A stretch of 64,000 bases of DNA from NCBI RefSeq assembly GCF_000011225.1, contig NC_004432.1, positions 558,001 to 622,000 of the forward strand. Direction: 5' to 3'. Positions within the stretch are counted from its first letter, which is position 1, and every line of letters begins with the position of its first letter. Under the pieces are notes generated by a model, which was given only the letters and a program-made list of their open reading frames with translations, searched no databases and had not been told where the DNA came from. Made by a program: the position numbers and the translations under genes. This document shows, in pieces, positions 21,928 to 33,900 of this stretch. This DNA is from Malacoplasma penetrans HF-2 (GTDB taxonomy: Bacteria; Bacillota_I; Bacilli_A; Mycoplasmatales; Mycoplasmoidaceae).

Positions 21928-22236
21928 ATGATACTAATTGATTTTTATTTAGATGGTTTTAAGGTTTCTGGGCATGCACAATATGATGATGTTGGAAAAG
22001 ATATTGTCTGTTCAGCCATTTCAGGAATTTGCTTTGGAAGCATTAATTGATTTGATCAAAAAGATATATTGATATTTGAAAGTGATCAATCAAAACCTGA
22101 ATTAGTTTTAAAACTTAAAATGAATCAAAGAAATAAAATTGGGATATCTTTAATAGAAACACAAGTTAAAACAATAAGTGATTCATATTCTCAATTTTGT
22201 AAATTTAAAAAATATAATAAAGAATTGGAGAAATAG
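21928..22236 (+). CDS. prp: Ribosomal-processing cysteine protease Prp
   Basis: A 102-residue protein between L21 and L27. It has the conserved SGHA (catalytic His, about residue 16) and DIVCSAIS (catalytic Cys, about residue 29), the signature of the YsxB/Prp family. Prp removes the N-terminal extension of L27 in Firmicutes and relatives. Its substrate site is present in the next gene (NLQFFA in rpmA). One TGA (22048) is Trp. Four bases separate it from rplU and three from rpmA. Confidence 0.9.
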
Positions 22237-22239
22237 TTT

Positions 22240-22527
22240 ATGTTATTAATTAAAAAAATAAATTTACAATTCTTTGCCAGTAAAAAAGGGGTTGGTTCAA
22301 CTAAGAATGGACGTGACTCTAATCCTAAATATTTAGGTGCTAAAAAATCAGATGGAGAATTTGCTAAATCTGGTCAAATTATTTACAGACAAAGAGGAAC
22401 TAAAATTTATCCTGGTAAAAATGTAGGGTTGGGAAGAGATCATACATTATTTGCTAAAATTGATGGAATTGTTAAATTCACTAAATTTGGTGATAATAAA
22501 ACAAAAGTTAGTGTAATAGCTAAATAA
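22240..22527 (+). CDS. rpmA: 50S ribosomal protein L27 with cleavable N-terminus
   Basis: A 95-residue L27. The first residues carry the Prp cleavage motif (INLQFFA, cut expected after the second Phe), so that mature L27 starts with [25 protein letters not shown] and [23 protein letters not shown] segments identify the protein. Mature L27 reaches the peptidyl-transferase centre. Confidence 0.97.
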   Translation: MLLIKKINLQFFASKKGVGSTKNGRDSNPKYLGAKKSDGEFAKSGQIIYRQRGTKIYPGKNVGLGRDHTLFAKIDGIVKFTKFGDNKTKVSVIAK

Positions 22528-22544
22528 ATTAGAGAATGGTGTTA

Positions 22545-22573
22545 TTGTTTTCTAATGTTTCTTATGTGATAAT
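22545..22573 (+). promoter_or_regulatory. Sigma-A-type promoter
   Basis: TTGTTT (22545-22550), a 17-base spacer and GATAAT (22568-22573) with a TG extension just upstream. It precedes the ATG at 22606 by 32 bases. Confidence 0.6.
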
Positions 22574-22605
22574 ATATCAAATATTAGTTAACAATCAGAT
22601 TTAAT

Positions 22606-23082
22606 ATGAAAAAAAACAAAGAGAAAAAAATACCACGCGAAAGTGGTTCATATATAAAATTTCTATTAATCCTTGGTTTTGTTTTTTCAGCTTCTTGTTT
22701 AATTGTTGGTGCAGTTTTAACAGGAGTTTATTTTAAGAACTTTGATACATATTTAAAGTTATTAAGTAGCTGAAAAGGTGGACCTGGGTTTCAAGATTAT
22801 ATCAATAGTCACAATACTAACTATGAAACTTATAAAAATGAATCTGGAACAACTTGAGTATATGCAAGTTATTCATTGTTTACAGTTGGAATTGTTTTTC
22901 TAGTAGTAGGTTTAATAACTTTAGGTTTATTCATTTTCTTATGAAAAAGAAAAAAAGAAAGTTTTTCTAAAGGTGAAAAACACAAAAGAGTTAGTGAACC
23001 AGCACCTCGTGAATCTATTGACAGAAAAGAATCTCTTAAAAAAGTTTTAGTTAAATCACCAAATTTATCTAATGATGTTTAA
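22606..23082 (+). CDS. Two-span membrane protein, unknown
   Basis: A 158-residue protein: a short basic N-terminus, a membrane segment (about residues 18-42), an extracellular loop of about 45 residues, a second membrane segment (about 90-112) and a basic, Ser-rich cytoplasmic tail. TGA encodes Trp at 22771, 22856 and 22941. No family is recognised. It has its own promoter and terminator. Confidence 0.7.
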
Positions 23083-23087
23083 TTAAT

Positions 23088-23125
23088 TTAAAGATAATAA
23101 TCAAATTGGTTATTATCTTTTTTTA
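23088..23125 (+). terminator. Rho-independent terminator
   Basis: AAAGATAATAA / TTATTATCTTT with a nine-base loop and a T-run. Confidence 0.8.
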
Positions 23126-23219
23126 TTTTATTTAATTTCATAAAATTTTGTAATTTCTTGGTATCTAATAATTTGTTTAATTTATTTAGAATTTTATATA
23201 GAAAGGAGTTATAAAAAAT

Positions 23220-23858
23220 ATGGTAGATATTACACCAAGTCTGAAAGCTATCAAAGATTTTAATTATTTTGAATGAATTAAAAAAATTGAAAAAACTGGT
23301 ATAAATTCTATTCATTTAGATTTTATGGATTGTACTAGAACAAAAGATTTTGGATTAAGTTTTGAAATCTTAAAGTACATTGATCCTTCTATAAGAAAAG
23401 ATCTTCATATTATGGTTGATGATGCATACAGGTTAATTGATTTTATTCCTAAAGTTGAAAATGTATATATTCACACTCACTATGATATGGTTAAAGATTG
23501 AGAAAAATTTATTGAAAAAACAAATAAATTAAATTTTAAAACTGGCATAACTATTGATTTAAATTTTAGACATTTTGAAAAATTAAAGAGCTTTATATCA
23601 AAAATTGATTTAATTAATTTTATGGCAGTAGAAACCATAGGCAATACAGGAGAAAAATTTGATAATAAAGTTTTGTTGAATGTAAAAAAGATTATTGATG
23701 AATTTCCATTAAAAAAGGATGTTATCTTACAAGTAGATGGTTCTGTAAGAGAACAACATTTAGCAGATTGTAAAAAATATTTTAATTCAATAGTGGTAGG
23801 TTCTATCCTTTTTGAATTTGATGATTTAGAAAAAAGACTCTTTGAATTGCAAAAATAG
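23220..23858 (+). CDS. Ribulose-phosphate 3-epimerase-like protein
   Basis: A 212-residue TIM-barrel protein. HLDFMD (family HVDVMDG), DLHIMV (DVHLMV), GNTGEKF (NPGFGGQ region), VDGSVRE (VDGGI) and VVGSILF (VAGSAIF) occur in the right order. Several metal- and phosphate-binding positions differ from the classic epimerase, so it may be a divergent Rpe or a related hexulose/pentulose phosphate epimerase. GGAG lies about 10 bases before the ATG. It precedes the Ula-type PTS operon with transketolase, which fits pentose-phosphate interconversion. Confidence 0.7.
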
Positions 23859-23932
23859 CTTTCATTTATTCTTTATAGTTTATTGGTGTTATTTAGAATT
23901 CTATAAATATAAAAATAAGTGAGTATGTTGAG

Positions 23933-25861
23933 ATGCTAAATAAGATAAAAACAAGTTTAATAAGATATTTGATTGAACATAATTCAGCAAGTATTAATGA
24001 ACTTACAAATTATTTAAATATTAAATCTAGAATGGTTTATTTATATATAAATGAATTAAATTATTTACTTAAGAAAAATAATTTTAATGAAATAGTGGTT
24101 AAAAAAGGATATGTATCTTTAAACCTATCTATTGAGCAATTAAACTTTTTAATTTTAAATAATTATTATTCATTTTCACAAGATGAAAGAATTGATTTCA
24201 TTTGTTTTGACATTATTGTTTTTGGCAACAAAAGAACATTAGAAGATTATGCTAACCTATTTATCATTTCAAAAAACTCTATATCTTCAGATTTTAAAAA
24301 ATTAAAAGATAAATTAAAAAAATTAAATCTCAATTTAACTTACAGTACAGATTTAAGATATCAAATATTGGGAGATGAATTAGCAATAAGAAGTTTTTTA
24401 ATTAATTATGTTAGTTCATATTTATTAACAAATGATGAAATTATAATGTCTAAATTATTTGATGTTTCAATTTTAAAAAATCAGTATATTGCAAATAAAC
24501 TAGATGATTTAAATTCTTTAAATAGAAAGAACACAAAATCATATCTTGATCTAATTCAGTGTTATTTATCAATTCTATTTATTTACTATAAAAAGAAAAA
24601 GTTTTTAACTATAGATGAAAAAGATAAATCAATATTGAGTTCTCTAAAAGAATTTAAATTCTCTACAGATTTATTAAATGAATACTGCAAAAACAATAAA
24701 ATTGAAAATAACTATTTAGATGAAAATTATTATTTAACTATTTTATTAACATCTGGGAACATTATTATTAGTGACAACAAACTTAAGTATCATAAAAAGA
24801 TTTTGTTAGGACTAAAAAACTTAAAAGATGTTTTATACAAAATGTTAAGTGAAATTGAAAAGAATCATTATATTTTCTTTTTTGAAAAAGATAAATTAGT
24901 AACAGATTTGATAAATCATTTGATTCCTGCATACTATAGAGCAAAGTTTAATTTAAATGTTAATGTTGAATACTTAAATATAGTTAAAGAAAAGTATAAA
25001 AAATTTTTTAATATAACTGTAAAACATATAGGTGTAGTTGAAAACTATTTAAAAATTAAGTTCAGTCAGGAAGAGATAGCTTTATTGTCATTATATTTTG
25101 TTAGCAATATTTTATATAGTTCTAAAATGATGAAGAAGATAAAAACAATAATAGTTACTAATCAAGGTTTTAATATTTATAGAGTATTAAAATTAGAACT
25201 TGAAAATATATTCACAAATTTAGACATAGTTAAGATTGTTAATATTGATCAATTTTTAGAATTAGATGAGAAATTTGATTTGATATTGAGTTCAACTTTT
25301 TTAAAAAATGTAGAGTATGTGAAAATTAATAACATTTTAAGTGAAAAAAATAAAAAAGAAATCAATAACAAAATAAACACTATATTAAGTGAAAAGATAA
25401 AAAAGGAAATTCCTTTATCACTAGTTTTAAAAAGAGATTTTATCAACATTTTTGATGAAAAAAATTTATCTTGAGAAAAAGCAATTAAGTTATGTACAGA
25501 TTCTTTAATTAAATCAAAAAGAATTAATGTTAACTATATTAAAGCAATAATTAATAACATTAATAAATACAATTCAGTAATTACTTTGTCTAATAAAATT
25601 GCTATGCCTCATGCTTCTTATTTAGATGGTGTAAACAAATTAAGTTTTACTTTTAATATTTTTAAGCATCCTGTGGTATTTCCAGGAAAATCTAAATTTA
25701 ATATTTCTTTAATAATAATTTTAGCTCCTGAAGATAATGAAAAACACATCAAACCTTTATTTGAATTGGTTGATATTTTGAAACAAGAAGAAAATGTTAA
25801 TAGACTTTTAAAAATGAAAGATACCAATGAAATTTATCAATTTATTTTAGAAGGAGAATAA
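23933..25861 (+). CDS. PRD-containing transcriptional regulator with EIIA domain (MtlR/LicR type)
   Basis: A single 642-residue protein; a TGA at 25472 is Trp, not the end of a first gene. An N-terminal helix-turn-helix (about residues 5-60; NELTNYLNIKSRMVYLYI) is followed by a second winged-helix region (about 90-150), PTS-regulation-domain-like helical segments, an EIIB-like segment (about 400-455) and a C-terminal EIIA domain whose active His is in IAMPHAS (about residue 561). Such regulators are controlled by PTS phosphorylation and activate neighbouring PTS genes. It lies directly upstream of the EIIA-EIIB-EIIC genes, five bases from the next start. Confidence 0.85.
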
Positions 25862-25866
25862 ATTTT

Positions 25867-26301
25867 ATGACAAGTAATGATTTAATTGCTTTTCATAAGG
25901 GCAATATAAGTTGACAAGAATCTATCCGATTAGCTGTGTCACTGTTAGTAAAAAACAATATTGCTGAAAGTGGTTTAGCAGATGAAATAATTAAATCCAC
26001 TTTAAAATATGGTCCATATTATGTGATAGCTGAAAAGGTTGCACTAGCACATACTGCAGTTTGTGAATATAACAAAAAGCCAGGAATGTCTCTTGTAATA
26101 TTTGAGAATGCAATTAAGTTTAGTGAAAACCAAAAACATGAAGTTAATTTATTGTTTTGTATGTCAGCAATTGATTCTGACTCTCATATGGGCATATTAC
26201 AAAAATTTGCGAATACTTTATCTCAAAAAGATATAGTTTCAAAAATCTTAAATGAGTCAGATAAAACAAAAATTTATGAAATATTTAAAGGATTAATATA
26301 A
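25867..26301 (+). CDS. ulaC: PTS EIIA component, ascorbate (Ula) type
   Basis: A 144-residue EIIA of the mannitol/fructose-type fold. GPYYVIAEKVALAHT matches the UlaC segment GPYIVIAPGIAMPHA, so His in ALAHT is the phosphorylation site; the Pro before it is replaced by Ala. AAGGAG lies about 10 bases before the ATG, inside the end of the regulator gene. It passes phosphate from HPr to EIIB. Confidence 0.85.
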
Positions 26302-26303
26302 CA

Positions 26304-26594
26304 ATGAAAAAAATTTGTACAGTTTGTGGTCAAGGATTAGGATCTAGTTTAATAGTTGAAATGAACATTAAAAATGTAATTAGTGAACTAGGGCTGACAG
26401 ACAATGATGTTCAAGTAACACACAAAAATTTAAATTCATATTCACCAAGTGATGGGTTTGACTACATTATTTGTGGTATTGATTTAGCTGATAGTATTGA
26501 TGCTGGAAGTGGTCAAAAAATAGCACTTGAAAATCTTCTGAATGTGGATGAATTGAAATCAAAATTATTAGAAATTTTCAAAGGAGATAAATAA
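26304..26594 (+). CDS. ulaB: PTS EIIB component, ascorbate (Ula) type
   Basis: A 96-residue EIIB. The phosphocysteine loop VCGQGLGSS is at residues 6-14, as in SgaB/UlaB and lactose-type EIIB. Two bases separate it from the EIIA gene, so the two are translationally linked. It transfers phosphate to the sugar carried by EIIC. Confidence 0.9.
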   Translation: MKKICTVCGQGLGSSLIVEMNIKNVISELGLTDNDVQVTHKNLNSYSPSDGFDYIICGIDLADSIDAGSGQKIALENLLNVDELKSKLLEIFKGDK

Positions 26595-26597
26595 TAT

Positions 26598-26678
26598 ATG
26601 GATATTTCTCTACAAGTTGGAGCAGGTGAATGGTCCTATCTCTGTTTAGAGATTTTGTCGGGACACCTGCAATATTAG
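26598..26678 (+). other. Short ORF overlapping the start of the EIIC gene
   Basis: An ATG at 26598 has a good AAGGAG site in the end of ulaB and opens a 26-codon frame that stops at TAG 26676-26678. It overlaps the true EIIC start (26630) in another frame. It could be a leader peptide coupling EIIC translation, or the relic of a frameshift in the EIIC N-terminus. Confidence 0.35.
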
Positions 26679-28141
26679 TTGGCTTGTTTGCTATGTTAGG
26701 AGCAATTCTATTAAGAAAAAAAGCCACAGAAATTATCACAACTTTTTTTAAAACTGCTGCTGGTTTTTTAATAGTAACTGGTGGAGCTACTGTAATTAGT
26801 GGAGCGCTGACTAATTTTCAAGCATTATTCACAGACCTTTTTAATATAAATGGGATAATTCCAAATAATGACGCTTTTGCTGGATGATTCTTCTCAAATT
26901 ATGCAGCAATTTCACAACTAGGATCAATTGTAATGGTAGTGGCAATGATTCTAAACTTAATATTGGCATACACTAGTAGATTTAAATACATTTTCTTAAG
27001 TGGGCATGTATTATTCTATATGTCTGTAATGCTAAGTGGTGTAATGATTTTAAGTGGATTAGATGTAAACACAGTTGGTGGTTATGCAGTAGCTTTAATT
27101 TCATCTTCTACAATTTTAAGTGTTTACATGGTACTATCATGTGCAATGTTATACAAATGAACAAAGCAAATTACAAAAGTTGATACTATTACAGTTGCAC
27201 ATACAGGGTCTTTAAGTTATTTAATGGGTGGATTAATTGGAGAATTAGTTTACAAAATTAAAAAAGGAAAAAATATAAAATCAACTGAAGATATTAAATT
27301 CCCTAAAGGATTACAATTCTTTAGAAATACTTTTATTTCAATGGCAATTACTATGCTAGTTGTTTACTTGATTGTTTATGTTCCACAAGGAATTATGTAT
27401 CAAACTGGAATTAAATTATTAAGTGCAAATAATCCAAACTATGACATTATAAATGATCTATTTAAACCAGGTGCTGCAACAAACTGAATAGTTAAATGTA
27501 TTATAGAAGCGTTTACTTTTGCTGCTGGAGTAGAAATTGTTCTATTAGGTGTAAGAATGATTGTTGGTGAATTGGTACCTTCATTTAAAGGGATATCAGA
27601 TAAATTAATTAAAAATGCAAAGGCTGGAATTGATTGTCCAGTTGTGTTCCCATATGCTCCAAATGCTGTACTAATTGGTTTTGTGTGTTCAGTAATAGGT
27701 GCTATTGTAGGTTTAGGGTTATCAGTGGCAATTTCATCATCTAACAACATAATTGCAATTATTTTACCTGGTATTACTGCTCAATTTTTCTTAGGTGCTA
27801 CTACTGGTGTATTTGGTAATGTAAAAGGTGGGTTAATTGGGTGTATTGTTGCCTCTTTCTTGAATGGTATTATTATTACTTTTGTTCCAATTATGTTTTC
27901 AGCAGCTGGATGAACTCCAAGTAATGCAACTTTAGGATGAGGGGATACTGATTACTTCTTAGGAGCAATTCCAGGATTACTATCTTTACCGAGTTCTATT
28001 GGTGTTAAATATGGATTATTATTAGCAATTCCTATTGCAGCATATGTTGGTCTTGTAATTGATGGTTTATTAAAAAGATTTGTATTTGATAAAAGAAAAG
28101 CTGCAAAAATACAACAACCAGAAATTGGAATTAATGAATAA
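26630..28141 (+). CDS. ulaA: PTS EIIC transporter, ascorbate (Ula/SgaT) type
   Basis: A 503-residue permease with about 10-11 membrane segments. FRDFVGTPAILVGL at the N-terminus is the UlaA hallmark, and the long hydrophilic loop and final segments match SgaT. TGA as Trp occurs at 26885, 27158, 27485, 27911 and 27938. The ATG at 26630 has GGAG seven bases upstream. The last base overlaps the transketolase ATG. The family carries L-ascorbate in enterobacteria; the substrate here is not certain because no UlaD/E/F-like genes follow. Confidence 0.9.
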
Positions 28142-30111
28142 TGGATTATAGCAAATATATTAATAGCATTAGGTTATTATCTTTAAATGCTATTAAAAAA
28201 GCTAAGCAAGGACATGTTGGAATGAGCATGTCTGCAGCTACTATAACTTATACATTGTTTACTAAACACATTAATATTTCCAGTGTTGATCCAAAATGAA
28301 TCAATAGAGATAGATTTATTTTAAGTGCAGGTCATGGTTCGTTATCAATTTATTCAATATTGCATTTTAGTGGATTAATCTCTTTAGAAGAGTTTAAGAA
28401 ATTTAAAAATAATAGTGAAATTGTTCCTGGTCATCCAGAGTATTTAAAAAACAATTTTATAGATGCTTCAACTGGCCCTTTAGGTCAAGGAATTGGAATG
28501 GCTGTTGGAAATGCAATTGCTCAAAAGTATATTGTTAATAAATTTAAAAGTATAAGTGATTTGTTTGATCATTATGTTTATGCTTTAGTAGGTGATGGAG
28601 ACATACAAGAAGGTATCAGTTATGAGTCTATGAGCTTAGCTGGGAAATTAAAACTAAATAAACTAATAGTATTGCATGATTCAAATGATTATCAATTGGA
28701 TAGTTCTGTAGAAACTGTATTTAATGAAGATTTACAAAAAAGAATGGAATCAATGGGGTGATTTTATTTAAAAGTAAATAATGAAGTTGATGAAATTGAT
28801 TTAGCAATTTCCCTTGCTAAAAAACAGGATAAGCCAACTTATATTGAAGTTAAAACTTTAATTGGATATGGGACTAAAAATATTAATTCAAACAAATCTC
28901 ATAGTATGAGTTTATCTGAAGATGACATTGAGTATGCTAAAACAATTTTTGATTTAAAAAATGAAGAATTTTCTTTTGGTCAAAACATATATGATCACTT
29001 CAAAACTGAAGTTTTAAATAGAAATAGGAAATATGAAAAATGATTAAATAAATTTAAAGAGTATGAAAGAGAAAATAATTCAGATTTTATTAAGTTTAAT
29101 AATTATTTAAAAAGAAACTATAAAATTGAAGAAATTCTTAAAAACATTAAATTTTCAAAAACTTCAGTAGCTACAAGAAATTATGTAAAAGATTTGATGG
29201 ACTGCTTAAAAAATCATAATTCAGATTTTATTATTGCAGGTTGTGCAGATTTAGAAGCTGCAACAAATATTAAAATAAATGATTCAGATTTTAATTATGA
29301 TTATTCTTCTAACAATATTAAATATGGTATTAGAGAATTTGCGATGGGTGCTATCACTAATGGTATCTTGCTGCATAGTTGTTTAAAAACTATATCAGGA
29401 ACTTTTTTGGTTTTTAGTGATTATTTAAAAAGTGCTATTAGATTAGGAACATTAATGAGCTTACCTAACTTTTATATTTTTACTCATGATTCATATCAAG
29501 TAGGAGGAGATGGCCCCACTCATCAACCTATAGAACAACTTGCAATGCTAAGAAGTATTCCAAGAGTTAATGTATTTAGACCATGTGATGAAACTGAATT
29601 TTTAGCTGCTTCTTATAAGGCTTTAAAATCAACATCAGAAACTAACATTTTAGTTTTAACTAGACAACCATTAAAATCTAAAATTAATACATCTTTAAAA
29701 GGAACTATTAATGATGGTGGTTATGTTTTAGAAAGTGATCAAAATCCTGATATCACAATTGCAGGATGTGGTTCTGAAATTGATTTATTGTTTGATGTTA
29801 AACAAGATTTAAATGATCTAAATTACAAAGTTAAAATTGTTTCTATTCCATCATTAAATATTTTCTTAAATAATAAAGAATCTAAAATAAAAGAAATCCT
29901 AAATTCTAAATATGGTTTATTTACTATAGAACCATCTTCTGATGCTTATTGGTATAAACTTTCTTCATATGTAAAATCACATATTCATTTTGAAGCAAAA
30001 GAATATGGTAAATCAATGGATGGTGATGCACTATATAAAGAAAAAGGTTTTAACAAAGATAATATTAAAAATCTTATTTTAAGGAAGTTAATAAAATATG
30101 ACAATAACTAG
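28141..30111 (+). CDS. tkt: Transketolase
   Basis: A 656-residue full-length thiamine-diphosphate enzyme that moves two-carbon units between sugar phosphates. GHVGMSMSAA, SAGHGSLSIY and GPLGQGIGMAVG mark the N-terminal domain, with GDGDIQEG as the ThDP/Mg motif (about residue 153). GIREFAMG (the catalytic Glu region) and THDSYQVGGDGPTHQPIEQ mark the pyrimidine domain. It overlaps ulaA by one base, so it is part of the PTS operon. Confidence 0.95.
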
Positions 30112-30746
30112 TATTTCAATAATTGTATTAATTTGTTTGGGTGTAATTTTAGTAATAGGTGCTTTGATTTATACTAAGTTAATTAAGCCAAATACTTTTG
30201 CCTATACTTCTACAAGTTTTTATGTTAAACAAATTTTAAAATCTAAATTTAAGAAGTTCAAAAAAGACAAATTAATAAAAGAAGGATATATGGATGTAAG
30301 TTGAAATTTGGAAAATACTAAATTTGGTAATGTTCCTTATCTTTTGTATGAAGAATCAATTTATTTAATTTCAAATCCTTTATATTGAAATATTAGAGAA
30401 GTTAAAGAAGAGAACAACAATATAATATGTGAATCTAAAAAAAAATAAATTTGCATTACCACCAGATGTTTCATTCTTCATAGATTTTTGCAGAGCTTTT
30501 AAAAAAGAATATAAAGTTAAAGAAAACACAAAGATTATTGTTCCTTGTTTAAATAAAGAATTTAAAGAAGACACTATTCAAAATATTCATTTCGTAAAAA
30601 TTGATAAAATTGAAGAATTTATTACAACAATAAAAGAAAGTAATAAAACTGACATAAGTTCAACTTTTGAAGAAATAAAAAAGAAAATGATTGTTCCTAA
30701 GAAAAAAAGAGGAATATTCAAAGAAAGAAATGTCAGTGTGTTGTAA
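30098..30746 (+). pseudogene. Membrane-anchored protein split by a poly-A frameshift
   Basis: The first frame (30098-30448, 116 residues) starts inside the end of tkt, has one N-terminal membrane segment (about residues 5-28) and ends just after a run of nine A (30437-30445). The second frame (to 30746, 105 residues) continues directly in frame +1 and has only a weak GTG start. With eight A the two join into one protein of about 215 residues. The layout suggests a single gene with a homopolymer length change, or expression by slippage. No domain is recognised. It would be the last gene of the PTS operon. Confidence 0.6.
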
Positions 30747-30899
30747 GTCTTTATAAATTCTTATTGCCATTTATTTTTAAAATATTAAGTTTTCATTTTT
30801 ATAAAAACATAAATTTTTATGCATAAAAAAATTAAATGTATTTGAAGATTTCTTGTTTTCTTATAAAAAAAGTTTAAGGCTTTAGTTATATATTCAAAT

Positions 30900-30944
30900 T
30901 GTGAAGTATTTAAAAAACCATTCTTTTACAAATGGATCTTCACA
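30900..30944 (+). promoter_or_regulatory. Nested hairpin in the leader of the beta-glucoside PTS gene
   Basis: TGTGAAG (30900-30906) pairs with CTTCACA (30938-30944), enclosing an internal loop and CCATT/AATGG (30918-30922, 30931-30935). It lies immediately before the ribosome site AAAAGGA. It could be an antiterminator target, an operator or only a translation-modulating structure. Confidence 0.4.
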
Positions 30945-30964
30945 CTAATTTGAAAAGGATTTTT

Positions 30965-33900
30965 ATGGATAATAAAAAAATTACAATCTATGCTCCATTA
31001 GATTGCAGTGTTTATCCGATTGAAAAAATCGAAGACAAAGCCTTTGCTTCAAAATCTTTGGGTGAAGGTGTGTTTATTATTCCTAAAAAAGGACAAAATA
31101 AGTTTTACTCCTTTTTTGAAGATGCTACTATTTCTTTAGTAGCAGATACTAAACATGCTTTCTTTATCAAAGATCAATCAAGTAAAGTTGTTGGTCTTAT
31201 TCATATTGGTTTAGAAACAGTTAATTTTAAAGGTGAGCCTTTTAATAACAAGGTTAAGCCTGGTGATAAAGTAAATCTAAATTCGCTTCTAACTGAAGTG
31301 GATTTAGATTTTTTATTACAAAAAAAGATAACTTTATCTACCCCGATTGTATTTGATAAACAAGAAAATTCTAATTGACAATTCAAGCCAATTCCAAAAA
31401 TTGGTAGTGTTAAAAGAGGTCAACCTATTGGTTACTTAGAATATGTAGAAAATAAAGAAACTGCTGCAAATACAAAAAATGAAAAAGCAGTTACAGAAGA
31501 TGGAATTATGAAAAGTAAATTCCAAGTAGCTGCTGAAAATATTTATGGTTTTGTTGGCGGTTATACTAACTATACTAATTACACTAACTGTATGACTAGA
31601 TTTAGATTTATGGTTAATGACAAGAATAAAGTTGAAGTTAATAAAATTAAAGAAATTCCAATTGTAAAGGGAATTAATTGAAATGGAAATGAACTTCAAA
31701 TTATTATTGGTGGTGATGTAATTAGAGTTAGAGAATCTTTCAATAAATATTTAGAAAGTATTCATGTTCCTTTAAAAGATGCTGTGGCTAGCAAAGGGAC
31801 AGAATCTAAACAAGAGTCACAACAATTTGCAACTAAACAAACTAAAAAAGGATTTAGAAATAGAGTACTAGTTCCTTTAGTTAGTTGTATTATGCCAATC
31901 CTTTATGTTTTATTAGCAGCAGGGATATTTAAAGGGATTTACTCTATTTGTAATATTATAGATCCTGCAAACTTCCCAAGTAGCATGGGGACAACTTTTG
32001 CTGGTTTAAATGCAACAGCACAAGGTTTATTTGGTACCACAATAGATGGAATATCAGGTGTTCAATGGTTTGCATATGTACTATTTGTGATAGGTGATGT
32101 TGGTATCAACTTCTTAGGGATATTAATATTCTTCTCAGTTGTTAGATATATGAAAGGAGATATGATAAGTGCAATGGGTGTAGCCCTTGTATTGATTGCT
32201 CCTTCTATATATGGTTATTTTGACTCTACAAATGGTACTACAACTAGCTGACAATTAGCACCTGCAGTTCCATTGGGTGGTGGATTTAATATTACTTATT
32301 CTATCCAATCATATACAAACTCAGTTTTAGTTTGTGGTGGTACTGGAGTTGCATATGTATACTTTGATAGATGAGTTAAATCTTGAATGCCTGGAATGCT
32401 AGATGTTGTTCTTAGAATGGCATTAGTAATTCTATTTACTGTTGTATCAGTTTACTTTATATTAGGACCTGCATTAAGTGTTGTTCAAACTATAATAGGA
32501 ATTATATTTAATGCATTAAGTTCTATCCCTTATGGTATTGGTGTAGCATTGTTTGCTCTATTATGACAACCACTTGTGTTAACTGGTGCACATGGTGCAG
32601 TTGCGGGTGTTTTAATTGTTCAAGTTTATGCTACTCAAGCTGGAACTTCATTAATGTGAGGTTTAATGCTAGGAGTATTTGGACAAGGTGCAGCTGGGTT
32701 TGCAGTAGCTGTTCACACTAAAAACTCTGAATTAAGAAAACAAGCATTGACTGGATTTGTACCAGCTTTACTAGGGATTACAGAACCTGTAATTTATGGG
32801 GTAATTCTTCCTAAAGTTAAACCATTTTTAACAGGTTGTTTAGCTGCAGGAATTGGTGGATTATTTGCAGGTATCTTTGGTGTTGCTTCATATTTAAGTG
32901 GTGGACAAGGAATATTAGGAGTACTAGGTTTAGTAGTTAACCAAGCATGAATGGAAAAAGATGCTACTCCAATTAATTTATTAACAGGTCTTAAAAATGA
33001 TACTGCTGCAAACTTAACATATGGTGTAATTAGTATTTTAGTAGTTTATGGTGCTGCATTATTATTTGAGTTCTTCTTAAATAAAGAAAGATTACAAGAA
33101 CTACATGCTACTAAAAAAGCAAATAACTTTTTATTGAGAACTTGTGTTTTAAAAACTTGATACTTAAATGATCAAAAACTACAAGATACTTTATCAAAAC
33201 TAGAACAATCTAAAAAAGGTTGAGATAAGTTTGTTTTAAAACTTTACTTAACTTGATTGATTAATGCTTATAAAGTTAAATATCTTTTCACTATTAAATC
33301 TAAAGTAAATAAATTAATTATGTATGCTGCAAATGTGAAAGACCCTAATAGTGAAAAAGGAAAGGTAAAAATTGCTACAAGTTTAAAGAAACAAAAAGAT
33401 AAAAAAGAATTAGCAATCAATGTATTAAAAAATAAATTTAATGAAAGTGATTTTAATCAATTATTAGTTTTATCTAATGAATTATCAAAAGCAACTGATC
33501 TTGTTACTCATCAATTTATATTAGATGCAAAAGCATATGAAAAAGATGTAATTATTGATGTGAAACTAAATACTAAATTTAATTCATTAAGTGATAAAGC
33601 TGAAAAACAAATTATTAAGATTCAAACTAAAATTGCTAAGTTAAAAAAACAAGATAAATCTGATAGTTTAGTTAAAGTTCAAAACTTAGAACAAAAACTA
33701 AAAGATTTAAATGTTAGTAAAAAAATGGTAGAAGTGGAAAACAAAATTGACTCTAGAAGAGAAAACTATGAAATGTTGAAAAACAAATTATTAGAAGTTA
33801 ACAATCAATATACTTCTATTGTTGATAATGTTTTAAAAGAAACTGCAACTTATTTAAAAGATGAAAAATTTGCTAACCTAGATTCTAAACACTTTAATGC

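Noticed and set aside
25474-25586. End of a regulator gene and start of a separate EIIA gene
   Set aside because: The TGA is Trp in this code; the frame is continuous, giving one regulator with a C-terminal EIIA domain.
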